A stretch of 64,000 bases of DNA from Flavobacterium restrictum (GTDB taxonomy: Bacteria; Bacteroidota; Bacteroidia; Flavobacteriales; Flavobacteriaceae). The notes below the pieces were generated by a model. The model made no database searches. It saw only the letters and a list, made by a program, of their open reading frames with translations, and was not told the DNA's origin. A program made the translations under genes and the position numbers. Shown in pieces: positions 53,868 to 63,137 of the stretch. The stretch covers positions 62,001-126,000 of the forward strand of contig NZ_VJZT01000007.1 in the NCBI RefSeq assembly GCF_007097245.1. Reading direction: 5' to 3'. Position 1 is the stretch's first letter, and each line of letters opens with the position of its first letter.

Positions 53868-56342
53868 ATGCACTTGAACGTAAATAAAATAATACTAGTT
53901 TTGGTTTTCTTTTGGGCAACAGCACTAACCTTTGGTCAAAATGCCAAAATAAAAGGAATCATTCTGGACGAGAAACAACAACCTGTGGCCAATGTAAACA
54001 TAACGGCTTCTGGCGGTGCAACACAATCGAATGATAATGGCTATTATACCATTGTTGTTCCGTCTAATCAAAAGGTGACAGTTGTTTTTACTCATATTTC
54101 TTTGAAAAAAATCACAGTAACGCTTACTTTAAAACCCAAAGAAGATTACGAGCTCAATCTAGTCATGAAAAACCAAGAAGAGCAAATGGGAGAAGTTATT
54201 GTAACCTCCAAAAACAGAAAGCGGGTACAGGGAATAACAAGCATTGAGCCCGAAATGATTCGGAAAATTCCGGGAGCTAATCCTGGTGTAGAAAATATTT
54301 TGAAAAGTTTACCAGGCGTAAATTCCAATAATGAATTAAGTTCGCAATACGCCGTACGAGGAGGTAATTATGATGAAAATTTAGTGTATGTCAACGAAAT
54401 CGAAGTCTATCGCCCGTTCCTTATTCGGTCTGGTCAGCAAGAAGGTTTGAGTTTTACTAATACTGATTTAATTCAGAATATCGATTTTTCGGCGGGTGGT
54501 TTTCAAGCCAAGTTTGGAGATAAGCTATCATCAGTTTTAGACATTACTTACAGGAAGCCAACGCAATTTGGTGCAACTATGGAGGCAAGTTTTTTAGGCG
54601 GAAGTGTTGCTGTTGACGCCATTTCCCAAAATAAAAAATGGACAGCCATAACGGGTGTTCGTTATCGCAACAACAGTTTACTGGTGCAAAGCCAAGAAAC
54701 ACAATCCAATTATACACCCTCATTTGCCGATGTTCAAACGAACATCAACTACCAAGCTTCGGCTAAATGGCAATGGAGTTTTCTAGGGAATATTTCGCAA
54801 AATAAATACCAATACCAGCCGTTGACGCGTCAAACAAATTTTGGTACAATTGATAGTCCTATGGCGCTTTCTATTTATTATGAAGGACAGGAAAAGGACA
54901 AATACGACACTTATTTTGGAGCATTGAAAACTACTTTTAAAGCTACCGAAAATTTTACTTTAAAATTTATAGGGTCGCTGTACCACACTTTGGAGCAAGA
55001 ATATTTTGATATTTTTGCCCAATACCGTTTGGGGGAAGTAGATACCAATATAGGCTCTGAAACTTTTGGTGATGTTGCTTTTTCGAGAGGAATTGGTTCA
55101 CAATTGAATCATGCACGCAATGATTTGGACGCTTTGATTGTAAATACCGAAGTCAAAGGATTCCACGATTGGAAGGAAAATCAGGTGGAATGGGGCGTAA
55201 AATACACCAGAGAATCCATTAGAGATCGAATTGTAGAGTGGGAGGTAATCGATTCAGCGGGATTTTCTATTAATCCTCCTGTTGTTATTTTGCCTAAAAA
55301 CGATCAGCCCTATACGCCTTACACAGGGCCATTAGTTCCGTATCAAAATACCCGAGCGACAAATTATAATACCATTAATCGGTTTTCAGGCTACGCACAA
55401 TGGAGCCGAAAAGGAACTTTAGGAAGTAGCGAAGTATGGTATAATGCGGGAATTAGAATGCACAATTGGGAAGTTTCTGGAGCGGATATAACGAGTAAAT
55501 CTCAAATGACCATTAGTCCAAGAGCACAATTTTCGATAAAACCAAACTGGCAAAAAGACATGGTTTTTCGACTCTCGGGAGGATTGTATCATCAGCCGCC
55601 ATTTTACAGGGAATTACGTGATGCCGCAGGAGTGGTACAACCCGATGTAAAAGCACAGCAATCCGTACACCTTGTTTTAGGCAATGATTTTAATTTCAAA
55701 TTATGGAATCGCCCTTTCAAGCTAGTCTCGGAATTGTATTATAAATCCATGACTAATGTCAATACATATACAATTGATAACGTTAGAATTCGATACGATG
55801 CTTCCAATAATGCCAAAGCCTATGCGCAAGGTTTGGATTTTCGTTTGAACGGTGAATTTGTTCCGGGTACCGAATCTTGGTTTAGTTTTGGCTACCTCAA
55901 AACCGAAGAAAACAGCAACAACAGAGGCTATATAGCAAGACCAACGGATCAATTATTGAAATTTGGATTGCTATTTCAGGATTATATGCCTAATATCCCG
56001 AGTGTAAAATTATACTTGAATTTAGTCTATAATACCGGATTGCCAGGTGGATCTCCGTCCTATGCCGATCCTTATTTGTATCAAAACAGGCTCAAGGATT
56101 ACCGTCGTGCCGATGTGGGATTCTCCAAAGTGCTAATCGATAAAAATACCAAAAAAATAGCATCGGGCTGGTTCAAAGATTTTAAAGAATTAGCAATTGG
56201 TGTCGAAATTTTTAATCTATTTGACAATCAAAATGCCATTACTAATACTTGGGTTCGTGATGTGTATTCCAAAAATCAATACGCTATTCCTAATTATATG
56301 ACCACACGCGTTTTTAATATAAAACTAAATGCGAGGTTGTAA
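53868..56342 (+). CDS. TonB-dependent outer-membrane receptor
   Basis: The 824-residue protein has a signal peptide (FFWATALTFGQ). A carboxypeptidase-regulatory-like domain spans about residues 25-105 (KIKGIILDEKQQPVANVNITASGG). The plug spans about 110-225 with MGEVIVTSKNRKRV, PGVENILKSLPGVNSNNELSSQYAVRGGNYDENLVYVNEIEVYRP and FQAKFGDKLSSVLDITYR. The barrel covers the rest and ends with FNIKLNARL. No SusD partner gene is present, so this is not a polysaccharide-utilisation pair. The ligand is unknown. It is co-transcribed with the M23 peptidase gene. Confidence 0.93.
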   Translation: MHLNVNKIILVLVFFWATALTFGQNAKIKGIILDEKQQPVANVNITASGGATQSNDNGYYTIVVPSNQKVTVVFTHISLKKITVTLTLKPKEDYELNLVMKNQEEQMGEVIVTSKNRKRVQGITSIEPEMIRKIPGANPGVENILKSLPGVNSNNELSSQYAVRGGNYDENLVYVNEIEVYRPFLIRSGQQEGLSFTNTDLIQNIDFSAGGFQAKFGDKLSSVLDITYRKPTQFGATMEASFLGGSVAVDAISQNKKWTAITGVRYRNNSLLVQSQETQSNYTPSFADVQTNINYQASAKWQWSFLGNISQNKYQYQPLTRQTNFGTIDSPMALSIYYEGQEKDKYDTYFGALKTTFKATENFTLKFIGSLYHTLEQEYFDIFAQYRLGEVDTNIGSETFGDVAFSRGIGSQLNHARNDLDALIVNTEVKGFHDWKENQVEWGVKYTRESIRDRIVEWEVIDSAGFSINPPVVILPKNDQPYTPYTGPLVPYQNTRATNYNTINRFSGYAQWSRKGTLGSSEVWYNAGIRMHNWEVSGADITSKSQMTISPRAQFSIKPNWQKDMVFRLSGGLYHQPPFYRELRDAAGVVQPDVKAQQSVHLVLGNDFNFKLWNRPFKLVSELYYKSMTNVNTYTIDNVRIRYDASNNAKAYAQGLDFRLNGEFVPGTESWFSFGYLKTEENSNNRGYIARPTDQLLKFGLLFQDYMPNIPSVKLYLNLVYNTGLPGGSPSYADPYLYQNRLKDYRRADVGFSKVLIDKNTKKIASGWFKDFKELAIGVEIFNLFDNQNAITNTWVRDVYSKNQYAIPNYMTTRVFNIKLNARL

Positions 56343-56366
56343 AGAGAAATGAGTTTGACTGTTTTT

Positions 56367-56401
56367 TTTGTACCCAACCCTTTTTTTAAATGATTACATT
56401 T
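56367..56401 (+). promoter_or_regulatory. promoter candidate for the EF-hand lipoprotein gene
   Basis: TTG at 56367-56369 and TACATTTG at 56394-56401 are separated by 24 bases, slightly over the usual range. The start codon follows 22 bases later. Confidence 0.45.
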
Positions 56402-56423
56402 GATTTTTAATACTTTTTGAAAT

Positions 56424-57146
56424 ATGAAAAAGAGATATAGTGTTTTAGTAGCGACTTTTGTTTTGCTTGCGACAAGTTGCAAAGAGGATGTAGCCAAGCC
56501 AAAAGTGAGCTACGATACAGCTACTAATGCCAAAGTGATTTCGAAAATTGATTCTACACAAGTAGAAATTGCTGATTTACCTATTCAAATGGAGGGAACA
56601 CAATACCTGATTCATCCCGTAGGCGATTTAAGTGTTTTTGATAAAGGTACCAAGACCAAATATGGTTCTTCGAGTGTGAATGATTTGAGTTTTACCATAT
56701 CCAATGTTTCCCAGTTTGAGATTACAGGCTATTTGCAAAATCTAAAATTCCAAAAAATAGGTTCCGATTCGATAAAAGCATTGACCGATAAACCAGTTTT
56801 GATAGAAACAGCTACCTATTTAAAATCAGTTTCGGATAATATAAAGAAGCAAATTATGGTCTATTCTATGGCTGATATGGATACCAATAAAGACGGAAAA
56901 TTAGATGCGAGCGATATCAAAGCGTTGTATTTAAGTAAAATAAGCGGTGAGAAATTCACCAAAATTTCGGCCGATTTTCAGGAGTTAATCGACTGGAATT
57001 TAATAGAATCTTCAAATAGATTGTATTTTAGAACCGTCGAGGATACCAATAAAAACGGGCAATTTGACAAGAAAGATGTCGTGCAATACCATTATGTAGA
57101 TTTGTCTACTGCGGATTGGAATGTGATGAGTTACAATCCCATATAA
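56424..57146 (+). CDS. lipoprotein with two EF-hand-like calcium loops
   Basis: The gene encodes 240 residues. The signal ends in a lipobox VLLATSC (Cys19), so it is lipid-anchored. The C-terminal half carries two D-x-D/N-x-D/N-G-type loops: DMDTNKDGKLDASD (about residues 151-164) and EDTNKNGQFDKKD (about 206-218), spaced like paired EF-hand or dockerin-type repeats and expected to bind calcium. The central domain is a beta-rich unknown. Its position after a TonB receptor suggests surface or periplasmic placement, but it has its own promoter candidate. It ends nine bases from the convergent DUF2971 gene. Confidence 0.8.
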   Translation: MKKRYSVLVATFVLLATSCKEDVAKPKVSYDTATNAKVISKIDSTQVEIADLPIQMEGTQYLIHPVGDLSVFDKGTKTKYGSSSVNDLSFTISNVSQFEITGYLQNLKFQKIGSDSIKALTDKPVLIETATYLKSVSDNIKKQIMVYSMADMDTNKDGKLDASDIKALYLSKISGEKFTKISADFQELIDWNLIESSNRLYFRTVEDTNKNGQFDKKDVVQYHYVDLSTADWNVMSYNPI

Positions 57147-57155
57147 ATTTTGGTT

Positions 57156-57857
57156 TTATATCAAAATATCACTCTCCAAGTCCGATTTCTCTATTTGAAT
57201 ATCAAAATTAAGATTCGAAACCAATTGAATTACTAGATTTTTATACCAGTTTTCGGATTTGGGATGAATGTAAATTTTCTCGATAAGCTGGTTTACATCG
57301 ATGTTTATTTTTAAACCTTCATTGATTTTGATGTTATTCTCTGTCACATCCGATAAAATTCGGACTTCACGTTCGTACTGAAAGCTTTTTCTTTTGTACA
57401 AAAAAGGGAAAAACAAATCGTCAAATGGAATGTATTCTTTTTTGTAATCAATGTAATTCACCTCGCCAATATATTGTTTGAAATTTTCTTCTTTTGCGAC
57501 AGCATTTTGCAACCTTCCAATGGTAGATTGAATGGCTAAACCTTCACTGTTTTGAGTGAAAATTTGCCACATCGCAAACGATTCATATTCATTGATGTGC
57601 CAACTGCTTATGGCGACTTTCTCGCGATGTGATTTGTAATATTTTAAAAAATCAGGTTTGTCTATCGAAAGTTTTCGGATTTCCTCATAAGTGGGTTCGC
57701 TAAAAGTTCCTTCATATTGATCCTCAAATTTGTCAGATCGGGACATGAACAATTTTTTCGAAAGTAATAAATCTAGAAATTTGGACAAATCCAAGTATTT
57801 CCAAACAATAGTATCTGGATCTTCGGGCAATTTAATGTTCGGGTTGTTGAGGTACAT
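57156..57857 (-). CDS. DUF2971 domain protein
   Basis: This 233-residue cytosolic protein has the DUF2971 pattern: an N-terminal VWKYLDLSKFLDLLLSKKLFMSRSDKFEDQYEGTFSE, then WHINEYESFAMWQIFTQNSEGLAIQST (the conserved W-x-x-Y...G-A-I region), and KRKSFQYEREVRIL near residue 165. The family is widespread in accessory and defence-associated regions, and its biochemical role is unknown. It lies 21 bases after the ParE-like toxin gene on the same strand and is probably on its transcript. Confidence 0.85.
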   Translation of the reverse strand: MYLNNPNIKLPEDPDTIVWKYLDLSKFLDLLLSKKLFMSRSDKFEDQYEGTFSEPTYEEIRKLSIDKPDFLKYYKSHREKVAISSWHINEYESFAMWQIFTQNSEGLAIQSTIGRLQNAVAKEENFKQYIGEVNYIDYKKEYIPFDDLFFPFLYKRKSFQYEREVRILSDVTENNIKINEGLKINIDVNQLIEKIYIHPKSENWYKNLVIQLVSNLNFDIQIEKSDLESDILI

Positions 57858-57878
57858 TTTTTAAGTTAAAATCAGGAA

Positions 57879-58202
57879 TTAAAAATTTTCATTTAAAAAA
57901 ATGTTGAGCTTTTCTGGATTTTGTCGAGTGTCAAAAACGGTTGCAATTACAATAGATTGATTGGATATAAAATAGATTAATTTGTAATGCCCTGTCAAGA
58001 TGTACCGATAATAATAATTTCGGGCTGGATATACTTCTTGTTTGGTTCCTAATTCTGGAAATTTTTTCAAGACCATAGAAGAGGTAACAATTTCTTTAAT
58101 TAAATTTTTTGCTTTAAGTTTTGACGATTGGAGTTCGTATAATTCTGAAATTAATTTAATTTGCAATTCGGCAATTTCAGACCAAACTACTTCCTTTACC
58201 AA
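57879..58202 (-). CDS. ParE/RelE-superfamily toxin
   Basis: This 107-residue protein has the ParE-type layout: an N-terminal strand and two helices (VVWSEIAELQIKLISELYELQSSKLKAKNLIKEIV), then FPELGTKQEVYPARNYYYRYILTGHYKLIYFI and a final DTRQNPEKL. The PARNYYYRYILTGHYKLIY segment is the characteristic core. ParE toxins poison gyrase and RelE members cut mRNA; the sequence alone does not settle which. It overlaps the antitoxin gene by seven bases. Confidence 0.86.
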   Translation of the reverse strand: MVKEVVWSEIAELQIKLISELYELQSSKLKAKNLIKEIVTSSMVLKKFPELGTKQEVYPARNYYYRYILTGHYKLIYFISNQSIVIATVFDTRQNPEKLNIFLNENF

Positions 58203-58444
58203 CTTTTCATTTTTTCAAGCAATTGCGCTGCACTTATAACTTTTCCATTTTTAAAATCATCTTCGGCTTTGTCTAACATTTCATTTAGCTCTTGATGCGC
58301 TATTCGTTTCGAAATAGATTCTTCGTAAATACGTGCTTTTTCGGCATCGAGCAAAACTTCTACTTTAGCAATCGTTTCTTGATTATCTAATGCTAGAAAA
58401 TTTTGAACCAAATTTATTTTTCGTGTTGCTAAAGTAGTTTTCAT
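58196..58444 (-). CDS. antitoxin partner of the ParE-like toxin
   Basis: The gene encodes 82 residues with a short N-terminal segment (KTTLATRKINLVQNFLALDNQETIAKVEVLLDAE) and a long amphipathic helix rich in acidic and basic residues, ending in VISAAQLLEKMKSW, the shape of type II antitoxins that wrap the toxin. It precedes and overlaps the toxin gene, the usual order, and has a good promoter of its own. No standard DNA-binding motif is clear. Confidence 0.8.
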   Translation of the reverse strand: MKTTLATRKINLVQNFLALDNQETIAKVEVLLDAEKARIYEESISKRIAHQELNEMLDKAEDDFKNGKVISAAQLLEKMKSW

Positions 58445-58460
58445 ATAGAATCATTTTATT

Positions 58461-58493
58461 CAAAAATACAAAATTTTAGTTCGCATTAAACAA
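58461..58493 (-). promoter_or_regulatory. promoter of the toxin-antitoxin/DUF2971 unit
   Basis: On the minus strand TTG (58491-58493) and TATTTTTG (58461-58468) are separated by 22 bases, matching TTG-N17-23-TAnnTTTG, 16 bases from the antitoxin start codon. It lies between the ABC transporter stop and the antitoxin, so the unit is independently expressed. Confidence 0.6.
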
Positions 58494-58510
58494 AATTCTA
58501 ATTTTAGAAT

Positions 58511-60340
58511 TTATTCAAAACTCTGCATCGTTACCAGTTTATTATAGGTTCCGTTCAGCGCAATGAGTTCCTCATGTGTTCCTTGTTCAACAATTTTTCC
58601 TTTTTGCATAACCACAATTTTATCCGCTTTTTGAATGGTCGAAAGACGGTGTGCAATCACAATCGAAGTCCGGTTTTGCATCATGTTTTCGAGTGCAATT
58701 TGTACGAATTTTTCACTCTCGGTATCCAATGCCGATGTGGCTTCGTCCAAAATCATAATGGGAGGATTTTTCAAAACGGCACGAGCAATTGACAAGCGTT
58801 GTTTTTGTCCACCTGAAAGTTTGTTCCCACTATCGCCTATGTTGGTATGAATGCCGTTTGGTAACTCCTTTGCAAATTCATACGCATTAGCAATTTTCAA
58901 AGCTTGGATGATTTCGTCATCCGTTGCGTCTAGTTTTCCTATGGCAACATTCCCTTTTATAGAATCATTGAACAAGATACTGTCTTGAGTTACCAATCCC
59001 ATCAATCCCCGTAGCGATTGCAAATTCAGGTCTTTTATATTGATACCGTCTATAGAAATTGTACCGTCATTTACATCATAAAAACGAGTCAATAAATTGG
59101 CAATCGTACTTTTTCCGCTTCCAGATTGCCCAACGAGTGCCACTGTTTGTCCTTTTTTTACCTCCAATGAAAAGTCTTTTAGAACCGTTTCATCTTCGTA
59201 TTTGAAGTTAATGTTTTTAAGCGAAATTGCAGTTTCAAAGGTGTTTTTTTCGATGGCATTTTCTTTTGAAGTAATCGTATTATCAACTTCTAAAACTTCA
59301 AAAACTCGTTCCGCTGCGGCTAATCCATTTTTTACGGAATACAATGCTTTTGAAATGGCTTTGGCGGGAGTCAGGATGTTAAAAGCCAATGTTAAATAGA
59401 CTATAAATGCCGATCCATTCAACGTTTTGTCAACCAATACCAGATTGCCTCCATAAAAAAGCAATACCGCAATAGTGGTCACTCCTAAAAACTCACTTAA
59501 TGGTGTAGCTAAATTATTTTTCCGACCAATACTGTTTGATAAATCTAATAATCTTGTTACTGATTTGTTGAATTTTCCTTTGAAATTGGTTTCGGCATTG
59601 TAACTTTTTATCACCTTTAAACCACCTAAACTTTCGTCCACTATCGAAATAAGAAAGCCGCTTTCTCTTTGTGCTTCTAATGATTTTGCTCTTAAATTTT
59701 TGGCTACTTTTGAAATAATATAACCAGAAATAGGCATAAAAATCAACACAAATAAAGTCAATTTCAAACTGATAAAAAACATGGTAACAAGGGCAAAAAT
59801 AATGGTTAACGGTTCTTTGACAACTAGTTCTAAAATGGAGAAAAAGGAGTTTTGGACTTCGTTAACATCACCCAGCATTCGGGCCATAATATCTCCTTTT
59901 CTTTTTTCGGAATAATAGGAAATAGGCAATTCTACGATTTTATCATACATTGATCTTCGTAAATCTCGTAAGACTCCGTTCTTGAGATGCATGATATGAT
60001 GTGATGCGAGGTAGTTGAATAAGTTTTTGAATAAAAAAGTAATAATTACCACTAAAACAACTAACAAAAGGACCACTTGGATATTATTTTCCTTCGTCAA
60101 TGCTGCAATTTTGTAATAAAAAAAATCAGAACCAAACTCCTTTATAGTTCCTATTCCTTTGTATACGGGCTCTTTTAGAATCTTTTTTGTTTTACCAAAA
60201 AGGACTTCAAGCACCGGGAAAATGGTTAACATTGAGATTGTGCTAAACAAGGCATACAAAATATTGTAAACCACATTCCAAACGATATGTGATTGATATG
60301 GTTTTGTATACGGAATTAATTTTATCAGGTTTTTGTCCAT
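58511..60340 (-). CDS. ABC exporter, fused permease and ATPase (MsbA-like)
   Basis: This 609-residue half-transporter has an ABC_membrane domain (about 15-325, six helices). The ATPase domain has Walker A GQSGSGKST (about 403), Q-loop GLVTQDSILFND, signature LSGGQKQRLS (about 505), Walker B PIMILDEATSALD (about 523, catalytic Glu present) and H-loop AHRLSTI. The N-terminal LIPYTKPYQSHIVWNVVYN resembles flavobacterial MsbA-type lipid flippases; lipid A export is the best guess. Its ATG directly follows the TAA of the nuclease gene with no base between. Confidence 0.92.
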   Translation of the reverse strand: MDKNLIKLIPYTKPYQSHIVWNVVYNILYALFSTISMLTIFPVLEVLFGKTKKILKEPVYKGIGTIKEFGSDFFYYKIAALTKENNIQVVLLLVVLVVIITFLFKNLFNYLASHHIMHLKNGVLRDLRRSMYDKIVELPISYYSEKRKGDIMARMLGDVNEVQNSFFSILELVVKEPLTIIFALVTMFFISLKLTLFVLIFMPISGYIISKVAKNLRAKSLEAQRESGFLISIVDESLGGLKVIKSYNAETNFKGKFNKSVTRLLDLSNSIGRKNNLATPLSEFLGVTTIAVLLFYGGNLVLVDKTLNGSAFIVYLTLAFNILTPAKAISKALYSVKNGLAAAERVFEVLEVDNTITSKENAIEKNTFETAISLKNINFKYEDETVLKDFSLEVKKGQTVALVGQSGSGKSTIANLLTRFYDVNDGTISIDGINIKDLNLQSLRGLMGLVTQDSILFNDSIKGNVAIGKLDATDDEIIQALKIANAYEFAKELPNGIHTNIGDSGNKLSGGQKQRLSIARAVLKNPPIMILDEATSALDTESEKFVQIALENMMQNRTSIVIAHRLSTIQKADKIVVMQKGKIVEQGTHEELIALNGTYNKLVTMQSFE

Positions 60341-61375
60341 TTATTTTCTGTTAGTATTTGTTGCTATTGCCATGGCTTTTTCCAGTTTTTCTAGCAATAA
60401 TTGTTTTTCGGGCAATAGTGTTAAATACTCTGCCACTTTAATGTGCTTGTCATTATCAAGCATTAAATAATTAATTTGTTCGGGTGATTTTTCGCTACAA
60501 AGTATTAAACCAATGGGGTTGTTTTCGCCTTCTTTTTGTTCGTTTTTCTCTAACCAACGAAGATAGAGCTCCATTTGATCTTTGTAATTGGCTTTGAATT
60601 TTCCCAATTTTAAATCTATAGCAACCAAACTTTTTAGGCCTCGATGATAGAAAAGCAAATCGATATAAAAATCTTCATTGTCAATAATTATCCTTTTTTG
60701 ACGGGCTAAAAAAGCAAATTCGCTTCCCATTTCGGTAATAAAATATTGAAGTTGTGCCAAAATAGAACTTTCTAAATCTTTCTCCGAGTAACTATCGTGC
60801 AAGCCTAAAAAATCTAAAAAATAAGGATCTCGAAAAACCAAATCGGGACTTATTTTCTTTTCTATTTCTAAAACTTTCAATTCATTGGCAATCGTTTCTT
60901 CGGGTTTTTTGCTAATTGCCGTTCTTTCAAAAAGCATACTGTCAATTCGTTCTTGTAAAGTTCGTACACTCCATCTTTCGTGAACTGCCATTTGAATGTA
61001 AAACTCTCGTTTTATGGGGTTTGCTATGTAAATGATATTTCGAATATGCGACCAACTCAATTTTGCACACACTGTGTGCAAAATTGTAATGTCCTCTATA
61101 ACAGTATTTAATTTAATAAAACTTTGTAGATTTCTTTTATTGAAACCTACTCCGTATTTATCTGTAAGAGCTAAACTTAAAGTTGGAATCAACTTCTTCC
61201 CGTAATCCGCTCTGTCGTTTTTTAGGATGTCATCATTGATGGTTTTTCCAATATTCCAATACAACAAAGTCAGTTCTTGATTGACCGTTTTGGCAACAAT
61301 ATGACGTGTTTGGTCTATTAAACCGATAATCGAATTTAAGAGTTTTGGTGCGTCATTAGTGTCCGGTTTGGTCAT
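60341..61375 (-). CDS. DUF1016/YhcG-type protein with a PDDEXK nuclease domain
   Basis: This 344-residue protein has an N-terminal DUF1016 domain (about 10-165) with LLYWNIGKTINDDILKNDRADYGKKLIPTLS, GFNKRNLQSFIKL and LSWSHIRNIIYIANPIKREFY. The C-terminal PDDEXK domain (about 190-325) has DPYFLDFLGL, ESSILAQLQYFITEMGSEFAFLARQKRI, EDFYIDLLFYHRGLKSLVAIDLKLGKF (the D-x(n)-D-x-K core) and DQMELYLRWL. The active residues appear intact. Such proteins occur next to restriction systems and mobile DNA. Here it sits between the phosphohexomutase gene (8-base gap) and the ABC exporter gene (no gap). Confidence 0.88.
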   Translation of the reverse strand: MTKPDTNDAPKLLNSIIGLIDQTRHIVAKTVNQELTLLYWNIGKTINDDILKNDRADYGKKLIPTLSLALTDKYGVGFNKRNLQSFIKLNTVIEDITILHTVCAKLSWSHIRNIIYIANPIKREFYIQMAVHERWSVRTLQERIDSMLFERTAISKKPEETIANELKVLEIEKKISPDLVFRDPYFLDFLGLHDSYSEKDLESSILAQLQYFITEMGSEFAFLARQKRIIIDNEDFYIDLLFYHRGLKSLVAIDLKLGKFKANYKDQMELYLRWLEKNEQKEGENNPIGLILCSEKSPEQINYLMLDNDKHIKVAEYLTLLPEKQLLLEKLEKAMAIATNTNRK

Positions 61376-61383
61376 TTTATGAA

Positions 61384-63111
61384 TTAACTCAACTGCATTG
61401 CAGCAATAATATTTTTAATTTTATCGTCTAAAACTGCTTCCACTTTCGTAAAATTTTCTACGCTATCCAATTCGGTATTTACGCTGATATAAAATTTGAT
61501 TTTTGGTTCGGTTCCGCTTGGTCTGGCACAAATTTTAGAACCATCTTCAGTATAATAAATCAATACATCAGCTTTTGGCATATCGATGGTTTCTTCTTCG
61601 CCAGTCAATAAATTTTTAGCGATAGACGATTTGTAATCTTCGAGCATAATTACCCTTTGTCCGCTGATTTCTTTCACCGGATTTTCACGCATTGAAACCA
61701 TCATTTGATTGATTTCGGCTAAACCATCCATTCCTTTTTTGGTAAGCGAGATCAAATGTTCTTTGTAAAAACCGTGTGCTACATATAGTTTTAATAATTC
61801 TTTGTAAGTGGTACTACCATTAGCTTTGGCTTGAGCCGCCAATTCGCAAATAAGTAATGTTGCAGCAACGGCATCTTTATCCCGAACGGCATCGCCTACC
61901 ATATAACCAAAACTTTCTTCGCCACCACCAATGAATTGCAATTCTGGAAAGTCCTTAATCATTTTGGCAATCCATTTAAAACCAGTCAAACCTACTTTGA
62001 ACCCGACTTCATAAGCCGAAGCTAATTCCATAATCATGGGAGTAGAAACGATAGTCGAACCCACGAATTGTTTTCCGTTGATTTTACCTGCTTTTTTCCA
62101 TTCTTCCAATAAAAAGGCAGTCATCAAAATCATCGTTTGGTTTCCGTTCAACAACGTCATTTTGCCTTCGTTATTTCGAACTGCAACACCCAAACGGTCG
62201 CAATCAGGATCTGTTCCAATAACTATATCCGAGTTGGTTTTGTCTGCCAATGCCAATGCCATTGCCAACGCTTCTGGCTCTTCGGGATTGGGAGATTTTA
62301 CGGTTGGGAAATCGCCATTTGGAACTCTTTGTTCTTCAACAATATTTACGTTTTTATAACCCGCTTGCTCAAAAGTTTCAGGAACTACAGTAATCGAAGT
62401 CCCGTGTAAAGAAGTAAATACAATATTCAAATTGTCTTTCGCTTCTTGCGAAGTTCCAAAACTAGCATTTTCGATAGTTGATTTGATGAACGCTTGATCA
62501 ATTTCAGTATCTATATATTGAATCAAATCTTCGTTAGCGTCAAATTTGATTTGGTTGTAATTCAATGCTTCAATAGTGTTGATAATGTCGCCATCTTGCG
62601 GAGGAACAATTTGTCCACCATCTTCCCAATATACTTTGTATCCGTTGTATTCTGGGGGATTGTGAGAAGCCGTAAGTACAATTCCGCATTGGCAACCTAA
62701 ATATTTTAAGGCAAAAGACAATTCTGGAGTGGGGCGTAAATCCGTAAATAAATACACTTGGATTCCATTCGCAGAGAAAACATCCGCAACCACTTTTGCC
62801 AACGATTTACTATTATGACGACAGTCAAAAGCAATAACCGCTTTCAAAGGTTGGCTTGGAAACGCAATTTTCAAATAATCCGACAATCCTTGTGTGCTTT
62901 TTCCAAGGGTGTATTTGTTGATTCTGTTGTTTCCAACGCCCATTACACCGCGCATTCCACCCGTTCCGAATTCCAGATTTTTATAAAAACTTTCTTCCAG
63001 ATCTTTTGGTGAAGTCGTCATCATTTCGATTACTGCTTCTTGCGTAGTTTTGTCAAATGTTGGTGTGAGCCATTCGTTTACGGCATCTAAAATGTTTTGT
63101 TTGATTTCCAT
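61384..63111 (-). CDS. phosphoglucomutase/phosphomannomutase (alpha-D-phosphohexomutase)
   Basis: This 575-residue enzyme is of the long bacterial phosphohexomutase type. Domain 1 has the phosphoserine loop TASHNPPEYNGYKVYWEDGGQ (Ser at about residue 148), domain 2 the metal loop GTDPDCDRLG (about 299-308), domain 3 the sugar loop GGGEESFGYM, and domain 4 the phosphate loop RPSGTEPKIKFY. It interconverts hexose-1- and hexose-6-phosphates for envelope sugar synthesis. A nuclease gene follows after 8 bases and an ORF6N gene precedes it. Confidence 0.94.
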   Translation of the reverse strand: MEIKQNILDAVNEWLTPTFDKTTQEAVIEMMTTSPKDLEESFYKNLEFGTGGMRGVMGVGNNRINKYTLGKSTQGLSDYLKIAFPSQPLKAVIAFDCRHNSKSLAKVVADVFSANGIQVYLFTDLRPTPELSFALKYLGCQCGIVLTASHNPPEYNGYKVYWEDGGQIVPPQDGDIINTIEALNYNQIKFDANEDLIQYIDTEIDQAFIKSTIENASFGTSQEAKDNLNIVFTSLHGTSITVVPETFEQAGYKNVNIVEEQRVPNGDFPTVKSPNPEEPEALAMALALADKTNSDIVIGTDPDCDRLGVAVRNNEGKMTLLNGNQTMILMTAFLLEEWKKAGKINGKQFVGSTIVSTPMIMELASAYEVGFKVGLTGFKWIAKMIKDFPELQFIGGGEESFGYMVGDAVRDKDAVAATLLICELAAQAKANGSTTYKELLKLYVAHGFYKEHLISLTKKGMDGLAEINQMMVSMRENPVKEISGQRVIMLEDYKSSIAKNLLTGEEETIDMPKADVLIYYTEDGSKICARPSGTEPKIKFYISVNTELDSVENFTKVEAVLDDKIKNIIAAMQLS

Positions 63112-63137
63112 TTTATGTGTTTTTTAAAATTTGATTT

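Noticed and set aside
53868-56342. TonB receptor as SusC of a polysaccharide-utilisation locus
   Set aside because: No SusD-like gene or glycoside hydrolases are adjacent; the partner gene is an M23 peptidase.
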